64,000 nt of DNA. Source: Leeuwenhoekiella parthenopeia (GTDB taxonomy: Bacteria; Bacteroidota; Bacteroidia; Flavobacteriales; Flavobacteriaceae). Both the position numbers and the translations under genes were made by a program. This document shows positions 33,847-42,239 of this stretch, piece after piece. How positions within the stretch are numbered: the first letter of the stretch is position 1; every line of letters begins with the position of its first letter. The notes under the pieces were generated by a model that was not told the origin of the DNA, did no database searches, and saw nothing but the letters and a program-made list of their open reading frames with translations. The DNA is taken from NCBI RefSeq assembly GCF_020782115.1, contig NZ_JAJGMW010000021.1, positions 1 to 64,000 of the forward strand, given 5' to 3'.

Positions 33847-36111
33847 ATGCGATTTTCAACTTTTTTATCCTTCAGTATTCCGCTCAACTTTAAACACATA
33901 CTGAGTTGTGTATTGGGATTAACCTGTGGTCTTTTCGCGAATGCGCAACAGGACTTTACCCAATATGTAAATCCGTTTATCGGGACTTCAAATTTTGGAG
34001 CCACCCATCCGGGAGCTATTGCCCCGCGTGGTATGGCCAGTGTTTCGCCATTTAACGTGGCAGGAGGCGATACCGATTTGGAAAAGGACAGTCGCTGGTT
34101 GTCCAATCCGTATGTGTATGAAAATCGTTTTTTAACCGGTTTTAGCCATGTCAATATGAGTGGCGTGGGTTGCCCCGACCTGGGCGTGATCTTAAGTATG
34201 CCAACCTCCGGCGCGCTGGAAACCGATCACTTAAAGTATGGAACGACCTATAAAAACGAGATCGCCAGGCCGGGTTATTATTCGGTCGAACTCGATAACG
34301 GCATCAAAACCGAATTGACGGCCAGTACCCGTGTGGGCATAAGCCGTTATCACTTTCCGGCAGGGAAGGCCAATTTGCTCCTCAATCTGGGACTGGGCCT
34401 TACCAACGAGCACGGGGCGGTGCTGAAATTCAATTCGCCCACCGAAGTGGAAGGCTCGCGTATGGTAGGTTCGTTTTGCTATAACAATGCCGAAAGCGCT
34501 TATCCCATCTATTTCGTGGCCCGTGTTTCTGAAGCTCCGGAAAATTTCGGGATCTGGGATAAACCCGCGACTTATAAAGGAGTTGAAGCCCAGTGGATGA
34601 CCTATAACGGCAAAACCCGACTGAAGGAACAATTTATGAAAGAAGTCGTGGGTGACAGTATTGGTGCGTATTTTAAGTATGATTTTAAAGAAGCCACGCA
34701 GGTTACGCTTAAAGTGGGGATCTCGTATGTGAGTATTGCCAACGCCCGGGAGAATTTGGATAAAGAGGTTGGGGCATCAGAGTTTGATGCGGTTTATGCC
34801 GAAACCAAAAAAGCCTGGAATGATAAACTGGGCGTGGTTGAGGTTACGGGAGATGATCGGGATGATAAGACTATTTTTTACACGGCTTTATATCATACCC
34901 AGATCGCACCCAGCATTTTAAATGATGCTAATGGTGAATACCCCGAGATGAATACCCGCAAGACCAAACATACAAATGGAACCCGCTATACCGTATTTTC
35001 GCTGTGGGACACCTATCGCAATTACCATCAGTTGATGAGTTTGCTTTATCCTCAGGAACAACTGGATATGGTGAATTCCATGCTTGCTATTTATGACGAA
35101 AACGGCTGGTTACCCAAGTGGGAGCTCAACGCGACCGAGACGTTTACAATGGTAGGCGATCCTGCGGCCGTTGTGCTGGCCGATACTTATCTGCGCGGCA
35201 TCACCGGTTTTGACGTGCAAAAGGCCTATAAAGCCATGCTCAAAAGTGCAGATACCCGTGAGGCCAATCCGGTGCGACCCGGCATCGGGGAATATATCGA
35301 TCTGGGTTATGTGAGTTACGATTCGCACATTAAAGGCCCCGTATCTACCACTCAGGAATACAACATCGCCGATTATGCCATTGCCCGTCTGGCGGAAGCT
35401 TTGGGAGATAAAAAAACAGCCAAACGTTTTGATCAACGGGCGCTTTCGTATAAGAAATTGTACAATAAAAAATCAGGCTTTTTACAACCCAGGATGGCCG
35501 ATGGCAGCTGGTATAAACCTTTTGATCCTTTGGCAGGTGCTAATTTTACAGAGAATCCCGGGTTTATTGAGGGCAATGCCTGGCAATATCTCTTTATGCA
35601 ACCCCAGGATATTGAAGGAATGATTCAATTGATGGGAGGTAACCGCAAGTTTGAAGCAAAACTCGATGCGCTTTTTGAGCAGGGACAGTTTGATATGGCA
35701 AACGAACCCGATATCGCCTATCCGTTTTTATACAATTACCTGCCGGGTAAAGCATACAAAACCCGCAAAAAAGTAGACGAACTCATAGCTGCTTATTTTA
35801 CGAATAAACCGGCAGGATTACCGGGTAATGACGATACCGGCACGATGAGCGCCTGGCTGGTGTATGCGATGATGGGTTTTTACCCGATGACTCCGGCTGA
35901 TCCCGGCTATACCTTGACGCAGCCGCGGTTTGAGGAAGTGATTATTCATCTCGACCCTCAATTTTACGAGCGCGATGAGCTGGTAATCAAAAACGAAAGA
36001 TCGCGGAAGTCAGAGGCTTCCGGTAAGTTTAGTTTAGACGGAAAGTCATTAAGTAATACGTATGTAGATCATAAAACCTGGGTGGAAGCCGGCGAGGTGA
36101 TTTATAAGTGA
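33847..36111 (+). CDS. GH92 alpha-mannosidase, second copy
   Basis: This 754-residue exported protein has a signal peptide (about 1-35, ending in NAQQ). VNPFIGTSNFGATHPGA matches the family start, EGNAWQ carries E575 and GNDDTGTMSAW carries the D662/D663 catalytic base pair. It is diverged from the first GH92 at the substrate loop (ANEPDIAYPFLYNYL versus GNEPSHHIAYLFNRA) and in several N-terminal loops. The two are therefore not a recent duplication and probably cut different alpha-mannosidic linkages. It ends block A's first operon, 50 nt after the GH20 gene. No strong terminator follows. Confidence 0.92.
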   Translation: MRFSTFLSFSIPLNFKHILSCVLGLTCGLFANAQQDFTQYVNPFIGTSNFGATHPGAIAPRGMASVSPFNVAGGDTDLEKDSRWLSNPYVYENRFLTGFSHVNMSGVGCPDLGVILSMPTSGALETDHLKYGTTYKNEIARPGYYSVELDNGIKTELTASTRVGISRYHFPAGKANLLLNLGLGLTNEHGAVLKFNSPTEVEGSRMVGSFCYNNAESAYPIYFVARVSEAPENFGIWDKPATYKGVEAQWMTYNGKTRLKEQFMKEVVGDSIGAYFKYDFKEATQVTLKVGISYVSIANARENLDKEVGASEFDAVYAETKKAWNDKLGVVEVTGDDRDDKTIFYTALYHTQIAPSILNDANGEYPEMNTRKTKHTNGTRYTVFSLWDTYRNYHQLMSLLYPQEQLDMVNSMLAIYDENGWLPKWELNATETFTMVGDPAAVVLADTYLRGITGFDVQKAYKAMLKSADTREANPVRPGIGEYIDLGYVSYDSHIKGPVSTTQEYNIADYAIARLAEALGDKKTAKRFDQRALSYKKLYNKKSGFLQPRMADGSWYKPFDPLAGANFTENPGFIEGNAWQYLFMQPQDIEGMIQLMGGNRKFEAKLDALFEQGQFDMANEPDIAYPFLYNYLPGKAYKTRKKVDELIAAYFTNKPAGLPGNDDTGTMSAWLVYAMMGFYPMTPADPGYTLTQPRFEEVIIHLDPQFYERDELVIKNERSRKSEASGKFSLDGKSLSNTYVDHKTWVEAGEVIYK

Positions 36112-36218
36112 TTTGGCCAAAACCTGCCATTCATGTCATTTAGCTTCCCGCAGCGGTTGTCTATCGAATCTTTTTTGGAAACCTTAAAAAATTTAAGAAT
36201 TTCAACTTAGCAACGAAT

Positions 36219-36247
36219 AATATGTACTACATATTTTATTATATTTG
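36219..36247 (+). promoter_or_regulatory. perfect palindrome next to a -7 box upstream of nagB
   Basis: AATATGTA-C-TACATATT (36219-36235) is a perfect palindrome with 8-bp arms. Four nt later TATATTTG (36240-36247) fits the Bacteroidota -7 box TAnnTTTG. The palindrome lies where the -33 element should be, and no good TTG is found there. A regulator bound here could block or replace the -33 contact. The transcript would give a leader of roughly 50 nt before nagB. The regulator gene is not in view. Confidence 0.5.
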
Positions 36248-36305
36248 GAATTGAATACGGTTTTTCCGGGAATTTTGAACGCTCAAAAAAAAGATAACAA
36301 CCACT

Positions 36306-38237
36306 ATGAAACCAGGTTTACAAGATTCAGCATTAATTAAATACGAACCGGCGGGTAAATTTGAAGAGACCCGTTTTGAGAAGATTCACAACATCAGTTT
36401 TGGGCAATCAACCGAAGCTTCGGCAATAGTTGCCCGTGAGATCGCAGATTTGATCCGCAGCAAAGCAGCTTCCGGTAAGCCCTGCGTTTTGGGTCTGGCT
36501 ACCGGTTCTTCCCCCATTAATGTGTATGCCGAACTCGTGCGTATGCATCGTGAAGAGGGTTTGAGTTTTAAAAATGTGATCACCTTCAACCTGGATGAGT
36601 ACTGGCCGATGGAAAAATCAGACGTGCAGAGCTATCATTACTTTATGCACGAGCATCTGTTTAACCATATTGACATACCTGCAGATCAGGTAAATATACC
36701 CGATGGTACCCTTTCGCAGGAAGAAATAAAACCTTTTTGCATCGCTTACGAAGCCAAAATCAAAGCTGTTGGCGGACTTGATTTTCAGCTTTTGGGAATT
36801 GGCCGCACGGGACACATTGGCTTCAATGAGCCGGGATCGCATTTCAACTCGGGTACGCGTATGATTACGCTTGATTATTTAACCCGTGCCGATGCTGCCG
36901 GTTCGTTTAGAGGTCTTTCTAACGTGCCAAAAAAGGCCATCACGATGGGTATCAATACCGTTTTGAGCGCTAAACGTATTGTGCTTTTGGGCTGGGGTCA
37001 AAATAAAGCCGAAATTTTAAAGGAAACCATTGAGGGCGAAATCTCCTCAACCGTGCCTGCTACCTATCTTCAGGAGCACGACAATACGACTTTTGTACTC
37101 GATGATGCTGCTGCTTCCGAACTTACCCGCGTAAAAACACCCTGGCTTGTAGGTACCTGTGACTGGACTAAAGAATTAACCGCCAAAGCGGTGTTTTGGC
37201 TTTGCGAAAAAACCGGAAAGACCATTTTAAGCCTTACCGATAAGGATTATAACGACCACGGGATGTCAGACCTGCTTGCCTTGCAAGGTTCGGCCTACAA
37301 CCTCAATATCGAAATGTTTAACAAGCTGCAGCACACCATCACCGGCTGGCCCGGTGGAAAACCCGGGGCAGACGATACCAAGCGTCCCGAGCGTGCAGAG
37401 CCCGCGAGAAAACGTGTGATTATCTTTAGTCCGCATCCTGATGATGATGTGATCTCAATGGGTGGAACTTTTGATCGCCTGGTAGAGCAGGGGCACGAGG
37501 TACATATCGCATATCAGACTTCGGGAAATATCGCAGTGAGCGATACCGAAGCCTTGAAGTTTGCTGAAGTGGCAGCGCTTATGGGCAACAACGATTGCGA
37601 GCGTTTCAGTAAAATCGCAGATCAGATAAAAAATAAACAACGCAACGAGGTCGATCCGCTTGAGGTGCGTCAGCTAAAAGGTTTGATCAGACGCTGCGAA
37701 TCTCTGGGAGCTACGCGTTTTGAAGGCGTTCCCGATGAGCATGTACACTTTTTAGACCTTCCGTTTTACGAAACCGGAGGGATCAAGAAAAACCCGATGT
37801 CTCAGGAAGATGTAGCTATCGTAAACGAATTGATCAGCAGCGTTAAGCCGCATCAGATCTACGCTGCGGGGGACCTTGCCGATCCGCACGGGACTCACAA
37901 AGTATGCCTTAATATCATTTTTGAATCGCTTGCTCAATTAAAGAGCGAAGCCTATATGAACGATTGCTGGGTCTGGTTATACCGCGGCGCCTGGCACGAG
38001 TTTGAAATGCACGAGATCGAGATGGCCGTGCCTATGAGTCCGGACCAGGTGCTTAAAAAGCGTCAGGCTATTTTCTACCATCAGTCTCAAAAAGACGGCG
38101 TGATGTTTCAGGGAGAAGATTTACGCGAGTTTTGGGTGCGTGCAGAAGACCGAAACAAAGAAACCGCTCAGAAATACCGGGCCCTGGGTCTGGCAGAATA
38201 TGCAGCGATGGAAGCCTTTATGCGCTATCACTTTTAA
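36306..38237 (+). CDS. glucosamine-6-phosphate deaminase fused to LmbE/PIG-L-type deacetylase
   Basis: This 643-residue cytoplasmic two-domain protein has a NagB domain at residues 25-300: LATGSSPINVY, FNLDEYWPM (D97, E98) and GIGRTGHIGFNEPGS (H170, E175). The classical catalytic Asp before GHI is Thr168 here. Residues 370-640 form an LmbE/PIG-L deacetylase domain with the zinc motif HPDDD (377-381) and DPHGTH (H528, H531). The fusion suggests one protein deacetylates a GlcNAc derivative and then converts GlcN-6-P to fructose-6-P plus ammonia. No separate nagA gene is seen in the window. Similar fusions exist in Bacteroidota. Confidence 0.85.
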   Translation: MKPGLQDSALIKYEPAGKFEETRFEKIHNISFGQSTEASAIVAREIADLIRSKAASGKPCVLGLATGSSPINVYAELVRMHREEGLSFKNVITFNLDEYWPMEKSDVQSYHYFMHEHLFNHIDIPADQVNIPDGTLSQEEIKPFCIAYEAKIKAVGGLDFQLLGIGRTGHIGFNEPGSHFNSGTRMITLDYLTRADAAGSFRGLSNVPKKAITMGINTVLSAKRIVLLGWGQNKAEILKETIEGEISSTVPATYLQEHDNTTFVLDDAAASELTRVKTPWLVGTCDWTKELTAKAVFWLCEKTGKTILSLTDKDYNDHGMSDLLALQGSAYNLNIEMFNKLQHTITGWPGGKPGADDTKRPERAEPARKRVIIFSPHPDDDVISMGGTFDRLVEQGHEVHIAYQTSGNIAVSDTEALKFAEVAALMGNNDCERFSKIADQIKNKQRNEVDPLEVRQLKGLIRRCESLGATRFEGVPDEHVHFLDLPFYETGGIKKNPMSQEDVAIVNELISSVKPHQIYAAGDLADPHGTHKVCLNIIFESLAQLKSEAYMNDCWVWLYRGAWHEFEMHEIEMAVPMSPDQVLKKRQAIFYHQSQKDGVMFQGEDLREFWVRAEDRNKETAQKYRALGLAEYAAMEAFMRYHF

Positions 38238-38295
38238 AAAATAAAAGTACCTTTCTACCCTTAAATAGTAATTGTAATAAAAATAAGAATAAAGC

Positions 38296-40116
38296 ATGGT
38301 AGTTCTTGAAAACCTCGATTATGCCATTATCATTGGCTTTTTTGCAATCACCCTGATTATAGGATTAATGGTTGCCAAAAAATCAGGCAAAAGTTCTGCC
38401 GAATATTTTTTATCAGGCCGAAATATGCCCTGGTGGCTTTTGGGTATTTCGATGGTGGCCACAACCTTTTCAACCGATACGCCTAACCTGGTAACCGATA
38501 TTGTACGGAATCAGGGAGTAAGCGGCAACTGGGTCTGGTGGGCCTTTTTGATTACCGGTTTGCTTACTGTTTTTGTGTATGCCAAGCTTTGGCGCAAGTC
38601 TGAAGTGACCACCGATATCGAGTTTTACGAGTTGCGCTACGGCGGAAAGCCGGCCCGTTTTTTACGCGGTTTTCGTGCCGTGTATCTGGGTGTGATCTTT
38701 AACGTGCTTGCGATGAGTGCGGTAACTCTGGCAGCGATTAAAATCGGTCAGATTATGTTGGGGTTGAGTCCGTTGGAAACCATAGGTTACGCGGGTCTGG
38801 TAACGGTTATTTTCAGCACCGTGGGTGGTTTTAAAGGTGTTGTGTACACCGATTTTATTCTCTTTTTTGCAGCAATGGCCGGAGGTATAGGAGCAGCCTG
38901 GTATTGCGTTAACCTGCCTGAAGTGGGCGGTATGAGCGGACTCCTGAGCCACGCCGAAGTCATAGATAAGATCAACATCATGCCCGATTTTAATGATACA
39001 GCGACCCTGGTTACCCTGCTTATCATTCCGCTTGCGGTGCAATGGTGGAGCGCCTGGTATCCCGGTGCTGAACCCGGTGGCGGGGGCTATATCGCTCAGC
39101 GTATGCTTGCGGCCAAAGATGAAAATCACGCCATAGGAGCTACTTTTTTCTTTAATGCCCTGCATTATGCTTTGCGTCCCTGGCCGTGGATTTTGGTAGC
39201 GCTTTCATCATTGATTATTTATCCGGATATCGCCAGTATTCACGAGGCTTTTCCCAATATTGTAGAAAGTAAGCTGGGCGATGATTTGGCGTATTCGGCA
39301 ATGTTGACCAAACTGCCTGCGGGTCTTTTGGGTCTGGTCATGGCTTCGTTGATCGCCGCCTATATGTCTACGATTTCAACCCACTTAAACTGGGGATCTT
39401 CGTATGTAGTTAATGACTTTTACGCACGCTACATCAAACCCGAAGCATCTCAAAAGGAACTGGTTAATGCCGGTCGTATTTCAACTGTACTGCTGATGAT
39501 CATCAGCTCGGCTTTGGCTTTAATCCTTACCAATGCCTACCAGTTATTCAATATCATATTGATGTTTGGCGCGGGTACCGGACTCATTTTTATTTTGCGT
39601 TGGTTTTGGTGGCGTATTAATGCCTGGAGTGAAATCTCGGCTATGTTCTCTTCAGGAATCATTTCCATTCTGTTCAATTTTACCTCATTGGGAGTGGTGC
39701 TTTTTGGCACAGCCGAAGCAGACGGTATTTTGCCCTTTTGGTCAACCTATCCAATGATTGTATTGCTAACCACTATTGTATGGCTCAGTGTTACCTTCTT
39801 GACCCCGCCTGAAACCGAACGCACGCTTTTCGACTTTTACAAACGCACCCAACCCGGTGGTCCCGGCTGGGAGCGCATACTTGCGGAAGCACAGTTGCAG
39901 GGAAAAAATTTAGTTACTAAAACCCAAAAATGGTCTGTACCCGCAGGGATACTGGCTACTTTAGTGGGTTGTATTACCATATATGGTGCGCTCTTTAGCA
40001 CCGGATACTGGATTTACGGGTTCTATACCCAGGCCGGTATTTTAACCGTACTCACGCTGATCGCAACTGTAGTTCTGGTAAAACTATGGCAGCGTATAAA
40101 AACGCGAGTTTTTTGA
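38296..40116 (+). CDS. SSS-family sodium:sugar symporter
   Basis: This 606-residue protein has about 14-15 membrane helices. SAEYFLSGRNMPWWLLGISM and TTFSTDTPNLVTDIVRNQG are SSSF N-terminal landmarks, and LLGLVMASLIAAYMSTISTHLNWGSSYV is the family signature near 345-375. It is diverged from the symporter at 26397. Its position 58 nt after the NagB-LmbE gene suggests uptake of GlcNAc, glucosamine or a related amino sugar. It is the last gene of block A, followed by a terminator. Confidence 0.85.
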   Translation: MVVLENLDYAIIIGFFAITLIIGLMVAKKSGKSSAEYFLSGRNMPWWLLGISMVATTFSTDTPNLVTDIVRNQGVSGNWVWWAFLITGLLTVFVYAKLWRKSEVTTDIEFYELRYGGKPARFLRGFRAVYLGVIFNVLAMSAVTLAAIKIGQIMLGLSPLETIGYAGLVTVIFSTVGGFKGVVYTDFILFFAAMAGGIGAAWYCVNLPEVGGMSGLLSHAEVIDKINIMPDFNDTATLVTLLIIPLAVQWWSAWYPGAEPGGGGYIAQRMLAAKDENHAIGATFFFNALHYALRPWPWILVALSSLIIYPDIASIHEAFPNIVESKLGDDLAYSAMLTKLPAGLLGLVMASLIAAYMSTISTHLNWGSSYVVNDFYARYIKPEASQKELVNAGRISTVLLMIISSALALILTNAYQLFNIILMFGAGTGLIFILRWFWWRINAWSEISAMFSSGIISILFNFTSLGVVLFGTAEADGILPFWSTYPMIVLLTTIVWLSVTFLTPPETERTLFDFYKRTQPGGPGWERILAEAQLQGKNLVTKTQKWSVPAGILATLVGCITIYGALFSTGYWIYGFYTQAGILTVLTLIATVVLVKLWQRIKTRVF

Positions 40117-40136
40117 GTTTTTAATTGTTTCTGGTG

Positions 40137-40170
40137 AAAAGGCGTCCCGTTAATTCGGGGCGTTTTTTTT
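40137..40170 (+). terminator. rho-independent terminator after block A
   Basis: GGCGTCCCG (40141-40149) pairs, with G-T wobbles, to CGGGGCG plus TT (40156-40164) over a 6-nt loop. An eight-T tract follows (40163-40170). It ends the nagB-symporter transcript just before the toxin-antitoxin operator. Confidence 0.8.
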
Positions 40171-40185
40171 GTTTTAAACGGATAG

Positions 40186-40219
40186 TTACCAATTTGGTAA
40201 GTTTTGATATCTTTGGTAA
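40186..40219. promoter_or_regulatory. operator of the higBA toxin-antitoxin unit
   Basis: TTACCAA-T-TTGGTAA (40186-40200) is a perfect 7-bp-arm palindrome. A second TTTGGTAA half-site follows at 40212-40219, 19 bp downstream of the first one, about two helical turns. Such paired sites ahead of a HigB/HigA operon are expected for autorepression by the HigA helix-turn-helix protein. The site lies 14-48 nt before the toxin start. Confidence 0.65.
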
Positions 40220-40233
40220 AACCCTGGTCTAAA

Positions 40234-40527
40234 GTGAGAGTTATTGCAAAGCGAACATTACGGGATTTTTGGATAAAGCATTCCGACTGTGAAGAGCAGC
40301 TAAAATCCTGGTATCGGGAATTGGAGCGGTCGTCTTTTGAAACCATCCACGCGCTTAAGGATGAATATCCAACAGCCAGTGTTCTTCGGGAAAATCGAAT
40401 TGTTTTCAACATCAAGGGCAATAAATACTGCCTTATTGTAAAAATTAATTTTGAGTTTCAGATTTGCTGGATTCGCTTTATGGGCACACACGCAGAATAT
40501 GACAAAATAGATGCAAATACCATTTGA
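40234..40527 (+). CDS. HigB-type mRNA interferase toxin
   Basis: This 98-residue protein is read from the GTG at 40234, giving MRVIAKRTLRDFW, the usual HigB start. A longer frame begins with TTG inside the operator and is unlikely. Landmarks are IKHSDCEEQLKSWYRELE, SVLRENRIVFNIKGNKYCLI and IRFMGTHAEYDKID. The GTHAEYDKI motif is a strong family marker of the HigB-2-like group. The toxin would cleave ribosome-bound mRNA. It is followed without a gap by its antitoxin. The unit sits in the middle of the glycan locus, just after a terminator. Confidence 0.92.
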   Translation: MRVIAKRTLRDFWIKHSDCEEQLKSWYRELERSSFETIHALKDEYPTASVLRENRIVFNIKGNKYCLIVKINFEFQICWIRFMGTHAEYDKIDANTI

Positions 40528-40529
40528 TC

Positions 40530-40886
40530 ATGAAAATAACACCTATACGAAATGAACAGGATTATCAGGATGCGCTAGAACGCCTAGAAGACATTTTTGA
40601 TGCCAAAAAAGGTACTGAAGAGGGAGATGAACTTGAAATTCGTTCGATTTTAATTGAGCAGTACGAAAGTGAAAATTTTCCGATAGGTATGCCAGATCCT
40701 ATTGAAGCCATTAAATTCAGAATGGAACAAATGGGTTTGAAACAGAGGGATTTAGCCGAAATAGTAGGTTTTGAAAGCAGGGTGAGCGAGATACTGAATA
40801 AAAAGCGAAAGCTAACTCTCGATATGATCAGAAAACTCAACATAAAGCTTCACATTCCTACCGAAGTTCTGGTTCAGGAATATTGA
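40530..40886 (+). CDS. HigA-type antitoxin, helix-turn-helix
   Basis: This 118-residue protein starts at the ATG of 40530, 2 nt after the toxin stop; an alternative TTG at 40524 would overlap it. The N-terminal half is acidic, as in toxin-neutralising segments (QDALERLEDIFDAKKGTEEG). The C-terminal half is an XRE-like helix-turn-helix: GLKQRDLAEIVGFESRVSEI then LNKKRKLTLDMIRKL. It should bind the palindromic operator upstream and repress the operon together with HigB. Confidence 0.92.
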   Translation: MKITPIRNEQDYQDALERLEDIFDAKKGTEEGDELEIRSILIEQYESENFPIGMPDPIEAIKFRMEQMGLKQRDLAEIVGFESRVSEILNKKRKLTLDMIRKLNIKLHIPTEVLVQEY

Positions 40887-40896
40887 AATATAAAAA

Positions 40897-41544
40897 ATGA
40901 AACTGTTTCGCAAACTGCTCAGATTTCTATTCTATGTCCTGTTGATCCCGGTAGGTTATCTGGTTGTTTCTTTGGTTCTGACAGCGATAACCGTTCCACG
41001 CGAGGCTAAAGATCAACCCGCAGATCAGGTAATCTATCTCAAAACCAATGGGGTGCATTTAGATATTGTTCTGCCCAGAGCGGCTATGACTGCCGATTTG
41101 AGTAAAGATTTGAAAAGGACTGATGCAGACGCCTATATGTCTTTTGGCTGGGGAGATGAAAATTTCTACATCAATACGCCTACCTGGGGAGATCTGACTT
41201 TTGCAAATGCCTTTAGAGCCTTGTTTTTAGAAAGTACCACGCTGATGCATTTAACCCGTTACCGCAACAAGCAGGAGGACTGGTTAGAAGTGCGTCTGAG
41301 TGTGGAAGAATTAGAAAAAATCAACACCTATCTGGTAAACAGCTTCAAACCGGATGCCAATGGTAATAAGGAAATGTTGAAGGATGCCGGCTATGGTTCC
41401 CGCGATGATTTTTATAAGGCTAACGGGAGTTATTCGTGTATTAAAACCTGCAATACCTGGGTAAATACGGCATTTAAAGAAAGTGGTTTAAAAGCCTGTT
41501 TATGGACACCTTTTGATTTTGGGTTGATGGGGAAATATGATTAG
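40897..41544 (+). CDS. TIGR02117/DUF2459 family membrane-anchored protein
   Basis: This 215-residue protein has one N-terminal membrane helix (about 9-32). The rest contains GVHLDIVLPRAA, YMSFGWGDENFY and SYSCIKTCNTWVNTAFKESGL, the last with a Cys at a position that could act as nucleophile. The pattern matches the DUF2459/TIGR02117 group, which resembles papain-like or NlpC-type folds with no known function. It follows higA by 10 nt and may share its transcript. Role unknown. Confidence 0.75.
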   Translation: MKLFRKLLRFLFYVLLIPVGYLVVSLVLTAITVPREAKDQPADQVIYLKTNGVHLDIVLPRAAMTADLSKDLKRTDADAYMSFGWGDENFYINTPTWGDLTFANAFRALFLESTTLMHLTRYRNKQEDWLEVRLSVEELEKINTYLVNSFKPDANGNKEMLKDAGYGSRDDFYKANGSYSCIKTCNTWVNTAFKESGLKACLWTPFDFGLMGKYD

Positions 41545-41547
41545 AAT

Positions 41548-42072
41548 ATGAAGGGTAAAGAGTTGATTTTTTTGCTGATGCTAATTGTGTCTTTACTGGT
41601 TTTACCTATGTATAGTATAGGCTGGGAAGCATTGCACCCCGAGTCTCAAATAGATGTCAATATTCACGATACATACTTTATAATTCCAACTCTTCCTGCA
41701 ATTTGTGTTTATATCGTATTTATCATTTTTAGTATTTACCTGTTTCGGGTTTTACTACAGAAGTTCAGAAATAAGATTGCAAATTTGATCTTGATTGTAT
41801 CTACCATGGCCTTAATACTAATCTTTACCTTTTTAATTTGTCTCTTTAGGCTTTGGGAGAGTACTTCTTCCGGTTATCATTCTTCAACTGAAGGAATAGT
41901 AACAACTCAAGGCAATGTATGGAATGTTGTTTTTTGGATTCTTATAAGTATTCAGTTGGCTTTGGTAATTCTTTTGGTACTGACGGCATTTAAAACCGGT
42001 AGGCTTTTTGGGCAAAGCCAAAAGGATTCGGTGTTATTGCGTTTTACAGGTAAAGAATCCAGGCACAATTAA
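41548..42072 (+). CDS. four-helix membrane protein with a cytochrome-oxidase-like HDTYF motif
   Basis: This 174-residue protein has four predicted helices, about 5-22, 48-72, 83-108 and 130-155. Between helices 1 and 2 it carries DVNIHDTYFIIP. This resembles the DxxxHDTYYVVAHFHY segment of cytochrome c oxidase subunit I but lacks the heme-ligand His pair. It starts 3 nt after the DUF2459-type gene and is AT-rich compared with the glycan genes. No family is recognised with confidence; the resemblance may reflect remote homology or only a similar helix cap. Confidence 0.6.
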   Translation: MKGKELIFLLMLIVSLLVLPMYSIGWEALHPESQIDVNIHDTYFIIPTLPAICVYIVFIIFSIYLFRVLLQKFRNKIANLILIVSTMALILIFTFLICLFRLWESTSSGYHSSTEGIVTTQGNVWNVVFWILISIQLALVILLVLTAFKTGRLFGQSQKDSVLLRFTGKESRHN

Positions 42073-42239
42073 GGCTTGAGCATTCTGATTTCATAAAGAA
42101 CTCCTAACACCTTGGCGTCACTAAGCTACGCAGAGCCGTCATTCAGCGATTATTTTTCAGGTAAACCCGCACTTCTTTTAGCTTTAAAGAATAAATTAGT
42201 GGTATTTACACCCAAAGCTTGAATACCTGATACCATTTT

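Noticed and set aside
38662-39165. 167-codon antisense ORF inside the second symporter gene
   Set aside because: It mirrors the symporter codons, is rich in His, Thr and Gln as expected of an antisense frame, and matches no family.
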